DNA of 64,000 nucleotides, from contig CAYSOF010000001.1 of the NCBI GenBank assembly GCA_964432595.1, forward strand, positions 310,001-374,000, in the 5' to 3' direction. Below the pieces are notes generated by a model. It ran no database searches. It was not told the DNA's origin and saw only the letters and a list, made by a program, of their open reading frames with translations. Positions 52,516 through 61,590 of the stretch are shown here, in pieces. How positions within the stretch are numbered: position 1 is the first letter of the stretch; every line of letters starts with the position of its first letter. A program made the translations under genes and the position numbers. The DNA comes from DASYLJ01 sp964432595. Its GTDB lineage: Bacteria > Desulfobacterota > Binatia > DP-6.

Positions 52516-53769
52516 GTGGGCCGTCCGCCGCTGGGCCATCCAGCACCGGTGCCGGCGCGCGGCAGCGTCGCGGACGGCTACGGCGCCGTGGCCGCACGGT
52601 TCGCGCGCCACTTCGACGAGGGCGCGGAGATCGGCGCGGCGTTCTCGGTCTATCATCGCGGGCGCCGCGTCGTGGACCTCTGGGGCGGCACCGCCGACCT
52701 GGCGACGCGACGTCCCTGGGCCGAGGACACGCGTGTGGTCGTCTTCTCGGTCACCAAGGGGTTCACCGCGATGGCGCTGCATCTGCTCGCCGATCGCGGT
52801 CGGCTCGACTGGGATGCGCCGGTCACGCGGTACTGGCCGGGCTTCGCGCGCAACGGCAAGGCGGACATCCGCGTCGGGACGTTGACGAGCCACCGCGGCG
52901 GGCTGCCCTTCCTGTCGACGCCGCTCAGCCTCGACGACTGTGTCGATCCCGCGCGCGCCGGCGTCGTGCTGCAGGCGCTCGAGGACCAGGCGCCGGCGTG
53001 GACGCCGGGGGAGGCGCAGGCCTATCACGCGACGACGTTCGGTCTCTACGCCGGCGAGCTGTTCGCGCGGATCGCGGGCGAGCCCCTCGGGCCGTTCCTG
53101 CGCCGCGAGCTGTTCGAGCCGCTGGGTTCCGACGCCTGGTTGGGGACGCCGGCCTCCGAGGACGGCCGCGCCGCGAGCGTCTACGCGCCGGGTGCGACGA
53201 CGCGCCTCCGCCACATGGTGATCGCCGCGATCGTGCGCCCGGGGTCGACCGAAGGACGTCTGGCGCGCGCGATGATCGGTCGCGGTTCCGTCGCACGTGC
53301 CGCGCTCCTCAATCCCGATCCCGGTGCGGAAGGCGTCGCCGCCTACGACCGCATCCCTTCCCGTCGGGCGGCCCTCGCGTGGGCCTCGGCGACCGCGAGC
53401 GCCGACGGCGTGGCGCGCGCGTATCTGCCGTTCGCCTCGGCGGGGACCGCCGGCGATCGCCGCTATCTCCGCGCGGAAACGCTCGCGCCGGTGTACGAGC
53501 GCCGGAGCTGGTCCGAGTGCGACGCCGTCCTGCAGAAGCCGCTCGGATGGTCGCACGGCTTCCTCAAGGAGGAGCCGGACGTCTTCGGCCCGGCGCGCGA
53601 GTCGTTCGGGCATTCCGGGCTGGGCGGGTCGCTCGGGTGGTGCGATCCCGTGCGCCAGCTCGCCATCGGCTACGTCACGAACAAGCTCAGCTGGCGCGTG
53701 CGCTCGCGTCGGGCCTTGGCGCTCTGCAAGGCGCTCTACGCGTGCGAGGCCGTCCGCGACGCCGGGTGA
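52516..53769 (+). CDS. Serine hydrolase of the class C beta-lactamase/EstB family
   Basis: 417 residues. The SxxK motif is FSVTKGFTAM (~residue 78), the Tyr motif is QAYHATTFG (YxN replaced by YHA) and the third motif is FGHSGLGGSLG. No signal peptide is evident, and the missing Asn favours an esterase or peptidase over a true beta-lactamase. It lies just upstream of the creD-creB-creC-like operon. That is intriguing because CreBC/BlrAB systems control beta-lactamases in some bacteria, but a link here is only inference. Confidence 0.8.
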   Translation: MGRPPLGHPAPVPARGSVADGYGAVAARFARHFDEGAEIGAAFSVYHRGRRVVDLWGGTADLATRRPWAEDTRVVVFSVTKGFTAMALHLLADRGRLDWDAPVTRYWPGFARNGKADIRVGTLTSHRGGLPFLSTPLSLDDCVDPARAGVVLQALEDQAPAWTPGEAQAYHATTFGLYAGELFARIAGEPLGPFLRRELFEPLGSDAWLGTPASEDGRAASVYAPGATTRLRHMVIAAIVRPGSTEGRLARAMIGRGSVARAALLNPDPGAEGVAAYDRIPSRRAALAWASATASADGVARAYLPFASAGTAGDRRYLRAETLAPVYERRSWSECDAVLQKPLGWSHGFLKEEPDVFGPARESFGHSGLGGSLGWCDPVRQLAIGYVTNKLSWRVRSRRALALCKALYACEAVRDAG

Positions 53770-53780
53770 CGGTTCGGCCG

Positions 53781-53819
53781 TCGCCACGAAATCGCCACGA
53801 CTTCTCCCCGACTTCTCCC
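53781..53819 (+). promoter_or_regulatory. Two pairs of 11-bp-spaced direct repeats before the creD-like gene
   Basis: TCGCCACGA occurs at 53781 and 53792, then CGACTTCTCCC at 53798 and 53809; both pairs have an exact 11-bp period. OmpR-family regulators bind tandem half-sites of this spacing, and the E. coli CreB box (TTCAC-N6-TTCAC) has the same period. The site ends 67 bp before the creD-like start, so it is a candidate CreB-like autoregulatory site. Confidence 0.55.
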
Positions 53820-53886
53820 CGCCGGCGCCCCGGCCGCGCCACCGCGCTCCGTCATCCTCGGGACCATGCAACCAACGGAGGTTCCC

Positions 53887-55281
53887 ATGGACCGTGACAA
53901 CGAGATGAGCTGGCCCGAGGCGCTGAGCCACCGCCTGCGGACGTCGGTGCCGTTCCGTGTGATGGCGCTCGCGAGCCTGGCGCTCTCGCTGCAGATCCCC
54001 ATCGGCATGATCGACGGTACGATCGCCGAGCGGCGGATGCGGCGGGCCGAAGCCATCGACGACGTGACGAACACCTGGGGCAAGCGCCAGATCGTGCGCG
54101 GACCGTTCCTCGTCGTGCCCTACGTCCGGCGGTGGTCGGAGAAGGTGACGGAGGGGAAGGTCGAGAAGACGGTCATCCGCGAGGCCGCGGGCCGCCGCTA
54201 CGTGCTGCCCGAGTCGCTCGACGTCGAGGGGTCGCTCGCGACCGAGGTGCGTCGCCGCGGCATCTTCGACGTGCCCCTCTACGTCGCGCGACTGGCACTG
54301 CGCGGGGCGATCCGGCTGCCCGACGCGTCGGCCTTTCCGCAGGACACCGCGGTCATCCAGTGGGATCGCATGACGCTGGCGCTCGGCGTCAGCGATCCGC
54401 GCGCGATCCGCGAGAACCCGACGCTCGAATGGGCGGAGCGGCAGAGCGCGCTCGAGCCGGGCGGCGGCGCCGTCGCCCTCCTCGACACGGCGGTGCACGG
54501 CGTCGTCGGCGTCGATCCGGCGACGGCGGCCGGCGCCCGCGTGCCGTTCGCGATGACGCTCGCCGTCGCGGGCTCCGACGGGATCGCGATCCTGCCCGCC
54601 GGCAGCGACACCGACGTCCGGCTGCGCTCGCCCTGGCCGGATCCGAGCTTCGACGGCGCCTATCTGCCGGTGACGCGCTCGGTGAACGCGAGCGGCTTCG
54701 ACGCCGCGTGGAAGGTGCTGCGCCTCGCGCGCACGTTCCCGCCGTCGTGGGAGCAGGGCGACGTGTCGCTCGCGAGCCTCGACGAGACGCTCCTCGGCGT
54801 CCGGCTGCTCTCGCCCCTCGACGCGTACACGACGACCGACCGCACCGTGAAGTACGAGCTGCTCTTCATCACGCTCACCTTCGGCGCCTTCTTCCTGATC
54901 GAGGTGATGGCGAAGCTGCGCGTCCACCCGGTGCAGTACCTGCTCGTCGGGCTGGCGCTCTGCCTGTTCTACCTGCTGCTCCTCTCCCTCGCGGAGCACG
55001 CCGGCTTCGGGTTCTCGTACGCCGTCGCGTCACTCGCGATCGCCGGGTTGGTGACCGGCTACAGTCGCTCCGTCCTCGGCAGCCGTGCGCGGAGCGCCGC
55101 CGTCGCGGTGGTGGTGGGCGGGCTCTACGTCTACCTGTTCGTCCTCGTGCGGATCCAGGACTACGCCCTGCTCGTGGGCTCGCTCGGGCTCTTCGTCGTG
55201 CTCGCGATCGTGATGTTCCTCACCCGCCGGATCGACTGGTACCGGCTCGCGATTCCGGCCTCCGCCGAGCGCGCGGGTTGA
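53887..55281 (+). CDS. creD: CreD-family inner-membrane protein
   Basis: 464 residues; the ATG has GGAGG 6 nt upstream. N-terminal helix FRVMALASLALSLQIPIGMI, the family motif VTNTWGKRQIVRGPFLVVPY, a large extracytoplasmic beta-rich domain (~75-320), and a C-terminal block of helices (KYELLFITLTFGAFFLIEVM, YLLVGLALCLFYLLLLSLAE). CreD belongs to the CreBC regulon in enterobacteria and affects envelope integrity and colicin or beta-lactam response. Here it heads an operon with the response regulator and kinase. Confidence 0.88.
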   Translation: MDRDNEMSWPEALSHRLRTSVPFRVMALASLALSLQIPIGMIDGTIAERRMRRAEAIDDVTNTWGKRQIVRGPFLVVPYVRRWSEKVTEGKVEKTVIREAAGRRYVLPESLDVEGSLATEVRRRGIFDVPLYVARLALRGAIRLPDASAFPQDTAVIQWDRMTLALGVSDPRAIRENPTLEWAERQSALEPGGGAVALLDTAVHGVVGVDPATAAGARVPFAMTLAVAGSDGIAILPAGSDTDVRLRSPWPDPSFDGAYLPVTRSVNASGFDAAWKVLRLARTFPPSWEQGDVSLASLDETLLGVRLLSPLDAYTTTDRTVKYELLFITLTFGAFFLIEVMAKLRVHPVQYLLVGLALCLFYLLLLSLAEHAGFGFSYAVASLAIAGLVTGYSRSVLGSRARSAAVAVVVGGLYVYLFVLVRIQDYALLVGSLGLFVVLAIVMFLTRRIDWYRLAIPASAERAG

Positions 55282-55317
55282 AACTCGGGGCCCCCTTCCC
55301 GGATCATCGAGCCGAGC

Positions 55318-55992
55318 ATGGCCACCATCCTGGTCGTCGACGACGAGGCCCACATCCGCGACGTCGTGCGCTACGCACTCGAGCGCGACGGTCACCGCGT
55401 CGTCACGGCCGGCGATGGCGAGGAAGCGCTCGCCCGGGTCCGGGAGGGGGGCGTCGATCTCGTCGTCCTCGACGTCGTCATGCCGGAGCTCGACGGCCTG
55501 TCGGTCTGCCGGCGGCTCCGCGCCGAGCACCCGCTGCCGATCGTGTTCCTGTCGTCACGCGGAGAGGAGTTCGACCGCATCAATGGGCTCGAGCTCGGCG
55601 GCGACGACTACGTGGTGAAGCCGTTCAGCCCGCGCGAGCTCGCCACGCGCGTGAAGGTCGTGCTCCGGCGGTCGGCGGGCGCCGCCGCACCGGCCGACGA
55701 CGTGCTCGAGCACGGAGCGCTCCGGCTCGATCCCGCCGCGCACGAGGTGCGCGTCGGCGCCGCACTCGTCGACCTCACGGCCACCGAGTTCAAGCTGCTC
55801 CACGTCCTGCTCGAATTCCGCGGCCGCGTGATCGGCCGCGGCGAGCTCATCGAGCAGGTGCGCGACGACGCGTACCACGTGACGGAGCGGACGGTGGACA
55901 CGCACGTGAAGCGCATCCGCGCGAAGCTCCGTCCGTTCGGCGTCGATCCCATCGAGACGGTGCACGGCGTCGGCTACAAGGTGCCGCGCTGA
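55318..55992 (+). CDS. OmpR-family response regulator (CreB-like)
   Basis: 224 residues. Receiver domain ATILVVDDEAHIRDVVRYAL with phospho-acceptor Asp52 in VVLDVVMPELDG, Thr/Ser and Lys positions in IVFLSSRGEE and VVKPFSP. Winged-helix effector domain ~125-224 (LTATEFKLLHVLLEFRGRVI, VTERTVDTHVKRIRAKLRPF, IETVHGVGYKVP). The kinase gene begins 1 nt after its stop. Context (creD, kinase) makes it CreB-like, and it probably binds the tandem repeats upstream of creD. Confidence 0.88.
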   Translation: MATILVVDDEAHIRDVVRYALERDGHRVVTAGDGEEALARVREGGVDLVVLDVVMPELDGLSVCRRLRAEHPLPIVFLSSRGEEFDRINGLELGGDDYVVKPFSPRELATRVKVVLRRSAGAAAPADDVLEHGALRLDPAAHEVRVGAALVDLTATEFKLLHVLLEFRGRVIGRGELIEQVRDDAYHVTERTVDTHVKRIRAKLRPFGVDPIETVHGVGYKVPR

Positions 55993-55993
55993 C

Positions 55994-57481
<1,488 letters not shown>

Positions 57482-57486
57482 GGACC

Positions 57487-57788
57487 TTGGGACGTCCTGT
57501 CGCTGCTGGCTCTCGCATCCGGAACCTCGCCTGGCTCGGGTACGACGCGCACTACCGTCCCGTCGACGGTGAGGACTTCGCCCCTGGCGCCGCGGGCGTG
57601 CTGTGGTCGGCCGCGGCGGTGTGCGCGTTGGTCGGGCGATGGTGCTGACCGCCACGATCCTGAACGAGTCGCCCGGCAACCGCGGCTCCGGCGGACTGCT
57701 GCTCTGGTTCTGCCGCGTGGCTGCCCTGCTTGTCGCGGTCGCGGCCTTCGCGTTCACCTGGTACGCGCGCTACCGCCCGGCGGCGTGA
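57487..57788 (+). other. Two small overlapping ORFs, possible membrane peptides
   Basis: A TTG-started frame (57487-57648) encodes about 53 residues with RNLAWLGYDAHYRPVDGEDF and a short hydrophobic end (GVLWSAAAVCALVGRWC). An ATG frame (57639-57788) encodes 49 residues with one clear helix (GGLLLWFCRVAALLVAVAAF). They overlap by 10 bp and could be two halves of one frameshifted small protein, or by-products. No ribosome site stands out. Confidence 0.3.
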
Positions 57789-57796
57789 CGTGAAAC

Positions 57797-57838
57797 TTCC
57801 CAAGCTGGACGTCGCCGGTTCGACCCCGGTCGCCAGCT
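57797..57838 (+). tRNA. 3' half of tRNA-Gly (anticodon CCC), truncated
   Basis: The geometry fits a tRNA from the anticodon loop onward: loop TTCCCAA (anticodon CCC), anticodon stem 3' side GCTGG, 5-nt variable loop ACGTC, T-stem GCCGG/CCGGT around loop TTCGACC, then 7-nt acceptor strand CGCCAGC and discriminator T as in Gly tRNAs. The upstream sequence (GTGACGTGAAAC) does not pair with the anticodon stem, and no D-arm is present, so the 5' half is missing. It cannot give a functional tRNA. Confidence 0.8.
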
Positions 57839-57841
57839 CTT

Positions 57842-58492
57842 GGTAAGGATGTAGTAGGGATGGCGCTTCCTGTACCGCTTAGAAAGGGGGCAGCGGGAGT
57901 GCCAGTCGGAGAAGCTGGACCTCACGAGGCCCGAGCAACGCTTCCACGCCTCGCCATTTTTGGCCCTCGGACCCATGCGCACTGACGCTATCTGCCGCCG
58001 CGCGTGGCCGGGAGGCGGGTGGGGGGCGCGCCCGTCGTCCCGACACATTGGACGGGAACGGGGGCTGTATGCCCGCGCAAAGCCAGGGCGGAAGGGGTGA
58101 TCGACGGAAGCAAACGCGAAGCTCGCCGAGGTTAGCACTCAATCGATGGCACGGAGCAGGTGATCGCGTGGGGCGTGATCGTCGAGGTCGAAAGAGCAGA
58201 CGATGGTCCTGCACCTCTTGGGCCGATCATCGCGATGCGCTCCTGCCGCCGGGTGCGATCAACTTCGGGGATCACGGCCGAGTTGCCAGAAGAGCCTTAA
58301 CTTAGTAGTCCGGCTTCTGAAGTTGGTTGATTGCATCGAGGCGAGGCCGGTTCGAGGCCGCGGACTCAGCCGCCTCGCGCCGCGCCCAGCTCACGAGCAG
58401 GGCATGTCGGCCGCCCCGCGGCACGCGAACCATCGGCAATGCCGCATCGAACTCCTGATAGTGACCAAACGGGCAAAAGGGAAAACGAAAAC
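57842..58492. other. Gene-poor stretch between tRNA fragment and glycan operon
   Basis: About 650 bp with only short frames of no recognisable product on either strand. Composition shifts from host-like to lower GC across it. A 67-codon minus-strand frame near 58302-58505 (PRGGRHALLVSWARREAAES) has some protein-like character but no start signal or known family. It could be the decayed remains of integration functions; nothing certain is seen. Confidence 0.4.
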
Positions 58493-59368
58493 GTGAGCGA
58501 TGCAAGAAACCCGAACCAAGTTGGCGAGGCCGACCCGCTGGGGCCTGCCGAACGTGCGCGCTCTAACTTCGTGCGTGACATGGTGCAGCGCCGTGACGGC
58601 TCAACGCTCGTCTCAACGACCTGGTCCATCCCGACTCCAAAGCGCATCGTCCAGTTCTGGGACGATCTGCGGCGTTTGCCGGAAGACGTCAAAGACTGCA
58701 TGGACTCGTGGAGGCGACTCGAACGGGTTGGGTTTAAGATAGAGATATTCAATGAGAACGCCGCGAGAGCCTTCATCCGCGAGCGGTTGGGGGCTCGTCA
58801 CGAGCGAGCCTTCGACAGGTGCTACCACCCGTCAATGAAGTCGGACTACTTTCGTTACTCGTACGTGCTCGTGGAAGGGGGCTTCTACATCGATGCTGAC
58901 GATGTCTACCACGGCACGCCGATCGACCACCTGTTCGCGGATGGACGGCTGAAGCTCCAGCCATTTTGCTACGACGTTGCAACCTCTCAAATGGTTGCAC
59001 CGTCGACCTTTGCTGAGCCAGGAGCCAACGGGCCGGGTTGGATATTCTACTTCAACACGACGCCTCTGATTGCGTCGCGCCGGCATCCCATAGTTGAAAG
59101 AGCGCTGTCGAACGCCACGCTCTCTCTTGAAGCCGATCTCGCAAGCGGGTTGCCTGAGGTTCAGGCTACGACCGGCCCTGGCAATCTGACCCGGTCGGTT
59201 GTCGAAGTGCTTAGCGAAGGATGCTCGCCTGATGCGATGATAGTCGCGCGCGATTGGGAACTGACATCTACCAGCCAGTGGCCCCTCAGCTACCGCAACG
59301 ACTCAAGGAACTGGCGGCTGTCCAATCAGCAAGCGTACCGTGCATCTCTCCCTCCGGACGCGCGGTGA
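58493..59368 (+). CDS. DXD-containing glycosyltransferase (Gly_transf_sug type)
   Basis: 291 residues from a GTG, with AAAGGG upstream. PTPKRIVQFWDDLRRLPEDV at the start and SDYFRYSYVLVEGGFYIDAD followed by DV (~residues 122-142) are signatures of the capsular/OCH1-like sugar-transferase family; the DAD is the metal/nucleotide-sugar DXD motif. WIFYFNTTPLIASRRHPIVE is a further conserved region. It should transfer a sugar from a nucleotide-sugar donor in the cytoplasm. First gene of a three-gene coupled operon; its stop overlaps the next GTG (GTGA). Lower GC than the flanks. Confidence 0.82.
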   Translation: MSDARNPNQVGEADPLGPAERARSNFVRDMVQRRDGSTLVSTTWSIPTPKRIVQFWDDLRRLPEDVKDCMDSWRRLERVGFKIEIFNENAARAFIRERLGARHERAFDRCYHPSMKSDYFRYSYVLVEGGFYIDADDVYHGTPIDHLFADGRLKLQPFCYDVATSQMVAPSTFAEPGANGPGWIFYFNTTPLIASRRHPIVERALSNATLSLEADLASGLPEVQATTGPGNLTRSVVEVLSEGCSPDAMIVARDWELTSTSQWPLSYRNDSRNWRLSNQQAYRASLPPDAR

Positions 59369-61590
59369 ATCTGATACGCACGCCCCTGGCCGCTCTACGT
59401 CTGGCGTTTCGCCTGGGGCACATCCTTCGTAAGTTGCTTCCAGTGCAGACGTCGCAAGCATTTGGTGCTCCACTAGCGCCGAACGCTCCGACGATTGAGA
59501 AGATCTACGTGATCAATCTGGATCGCGAGCCAACCAGATGGTCCCGTGTCAAGCGGGAGCTCAGACGCATACGGAATGGCGGCGATGATCTCCTCAGCTT
59601 GACGGAACGGCATGCTGCTGTCGATGCGAGGGATTTCTCGCAAGATCCGTCCAAGGACGCAGACGTCGACCCGTACTACACGTTGGCAGATCAACTGTTT
59701 GTCGAGCCTCAACCGCGATCACTTCCGACGCGGTACGAGCTTGAAGCACCGATCCGAATGAGCAGGGCCGAGGTGGCGGTTGCCAAGTCACATATTGAGG
59801 TTTGGAGGCGAGTTGCGGGGGGTGCGCAAGAACATGCGCTCATCCTTGAGGACGACGTGTGGTTTCATCCGAGTTTTGCCCGGCATCTGGACAAAGCATG
59901 GCGTGATGTCGCTGTCGAAGGCGAAAACCACGAAGGCTTTGACATCCTCTACGTGTCGTACCTGGAGGTGGCGCATGGTGCTCCAAAGACGTTCGTGTCG
60001 AGCCATGTGTTCCAGCCAGTGCGCGGACTGTGGTGCTTGTCGGGGTACATCCTATCCCGTCAAGGCGCAGAGAAGCTCATTCGTTTGCTACCTTGTCGTG
60101 GGCCGGTCGATCTTTGGATCAATCACCAGTTCAACACGCTGAAGGTGCGAGCAACTCGGCGCTCCCACGTTCGTCAGAGAGGGGACGCGGTTACTACTAA
60201 TTCATACTCGATTCTTCCCTCCCTCTCTACGATCGGCGCAATCAACAGCGAGGGCGCTGCCCTCTTCAACGCTCGTCCTGCTCATGTACCGGTGTTCGCG
60301 TTTGGCTCACCTAGCTCGGGTCAGACTTCCCTCGCGATGGCTTTGTCGATGCTCGGATACCGATGCTGCAGTGATGTGAGCGAGCTTCCCCCGCCAGAGC
60401 AGACGCGGCTTCGTGAGGGCAGTGTCGACCGGGTCTTCAATGCGTACGTAAACGTGGGATGCCTGGAGTCGATGATAGGTGACCTTCGAGGCGCCTATCC
60501 CCACGCCAAGTTCATCCTGACCGCCGCTCACGACGAAGGAGCCACCCAAGCAGCTTGGAGCACTAAAGTTGGCCTTGAGGGTGCTGACACCGTCGTGCTT
60601 GATGTAGGCGACGCCAATGCCTGGCGGATTCTCTGCGAGCACCTCAGGTGCGCGCCACCTCCGTGTTCGTTCCCGAAGCTGGACGACTTAGGGCAACGCC
60701 GTACCATCGAGGCAGACCTGAAACCCGGCGGCGCCGGCAAGGGCACAACACATGAGCGGGATCGGTCCCCGTGGATCGTTGAGTCTAGTCACCGCGACTG
60801 GTTTGGAATCCGAGTCCTGCCCTCGGCCCATGAGGGCGAGGATAAGTGGGTCGATGTCGGCGATAGCTTGGGGCGCTTGGACCCGCTGCGCTGGTCCGCA
60901 AGGTCCGACACTTTCACCGGCAACTTGGCGTTGTTCCGTCCGTTGAACGTGGAATTCGACGGAGCTGCGGGCGCGACCCTTCACGTTCGACGACAGGAGC
61001 TTGGCGTTCGGCAGTACAGCGCAGGTGCACTAAGCAGCAATGCGAAGCACCTCTTCGGAAGGTTCGAGTCGACCTTTCAGGCGTCCAACGTGCCGGGAGT
61101 GATCACAGGGTTCTTTCTTCACCGTAACACACCACACCAGGAAATTGACGTCGAGATCGCCGGCAACATGCCAACCCGCCTCCTTGTTAACGTCTTCTAC
61201 AACCCGGGCGATGAAGGCGCGCCATTCGACTACGGCTGCCGAGGTGCCCCAAGCTACGTCGAGTTGGGCTTCGACGCTTCGAAGGGTATGCATCGTTATG
61301 TCATTGAATGGACGCCATGCGAGATCCGTTGGTGGGTGGATGCTCAGCTAGTCCACCGACGTGTGCTTTGGGATCCAACCCCGATACCCCACTTGCCGAT
61401 GAAGCTTCATGTCAACACGTGGCCCTCTCGATCCACTCAGCTTGCGGGGCGCCTGAATACCCGTCGGCTTCCGGCAGTAGCCTACGTGCAGTCAATTCGC
61501 GTGCGAGCGCGCGGTACATCGTTGCTCGAGCGTCAACATGGATCACCTCCAACTTCGGAAGTGCCGGTTGCCGCCGGCGTTGCTGAATGA
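59365..61590 (+). CDS. GT25 glycosyltransferase / sulfotransferase-like / GH16 fusion protein
   Basis: 741 residues; the GTG is chosen for its 4-bp overlap with the previous stop. Residues ~45-265 are a glycosyltransferase family 25 domain (EKIYVINLDREPTRWSRVKR, ALILEDDVWFHPSF, CLSGYILSRQGAEKLIRLLP). Residues ~309-440 resemble a sulfotransferase (VFAFGSPSSGQTSLAMALSM, YPHAKFILT, CSFPKLDDLG), but the basic residue of the PAPS loop is Ser, so activity is doubtful. Residues ~473-718 match GH16 glucanases/transglycosylases (VPGVITGFFLHRNTPHQEID, with the EIDVE catalytic motif at ~593-597, then HRYVIEWTPCEIRWWVDAQL). This combination in one chain is very unusual. The ATGA overlap couples it to the carbamoyltransferase. 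Confidence 0.8.
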   Translation: MNLIRTPLAALRLAFRLGHILRKLLPVQTSQAFGAPLAPNAPTIEKIYVINLDREPTRWSRVKRELRRIRNGGDDLLSLTERHAAVDARDFSQDPSKDADVDPYYTLADQLFVEPQPRSLPTRYELEAPIRMSRAEVAVAKSHIEVWRRVAGGAQEHALILEDDVWFHPSFARHLDKAWRDVAVEGENHEGFDILYVSYLEVAHGAPKTFVSSHVFQPVRGLWCLSGYILSRQGAEKLIRLLPCRGPVDLWINHQFNTLKVRATRRSHVRQRGDAVTTNSYSILPSLSTIGAINSEGAALFNARPAHVPVFAFGSPSSGQTSLAMALSMLGYRCCSDVSELPPPEQTRLREGSVDRVFNAYVNVGCLESMIGDLRGAYPHAKFILTAAHDEGATQAAWSTKVGLEGADTVVLDVGDANAWRILCEHLRCAPPPCSFPKLDDLGQRRTIEADLKPGGAGKGTTHERDRSPWIVESSHRDWFGIRVLPSAHEGEDKWVDVGDSLGRLDPLRWSARSDTFTGNLALFRPLNVEFDGAAGATLHVRRQELGVRQYSAGALSSNAKHLFGRFESTFQASNVPGVITGFFLHRNTPHQEIDVEIAGNMPTRLLVNVFYNPGDEGAPFDYGCRGAPSYVELGFDASKGMHRYVIEWTPCEIRWWVDAQLVHRRVLWDPTPIPHLPMKLHVNTWPSRSTQLAGRLNTRRLPAVAYVQSIRVRARGTSLLERQHGSPPTSEVPVAAGVAE

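Noticed and set aside
52516..53769. Serine hydrolase considered as a true class C beta-lactamase
   Set aside because: No signal peptide and the YxN motif is YHA; an esterase or peptidase is more likely.
57770..58138. 122-codon minus-strand frame over the tRNA fragment
   Set aside because: It reads through the tRNA 3' half (SWRPGSNRRRPAW, typical of spurious tRNA-spanning frames) and has no recognisable protein features.
58345..58370. Second T-arm-like sequence GGCCGGTTCGAGGCCGC as the other island end
   Set aside because: The stem does not pair over five bases and no acceptor strand follows.
58302..58505. 67-codon minus-strand frame with RHALLVSWARREAAES
   Set aside because: Some protein-like character, but no start signal and no known family; kept only as a remark on the gene-poor stretch.
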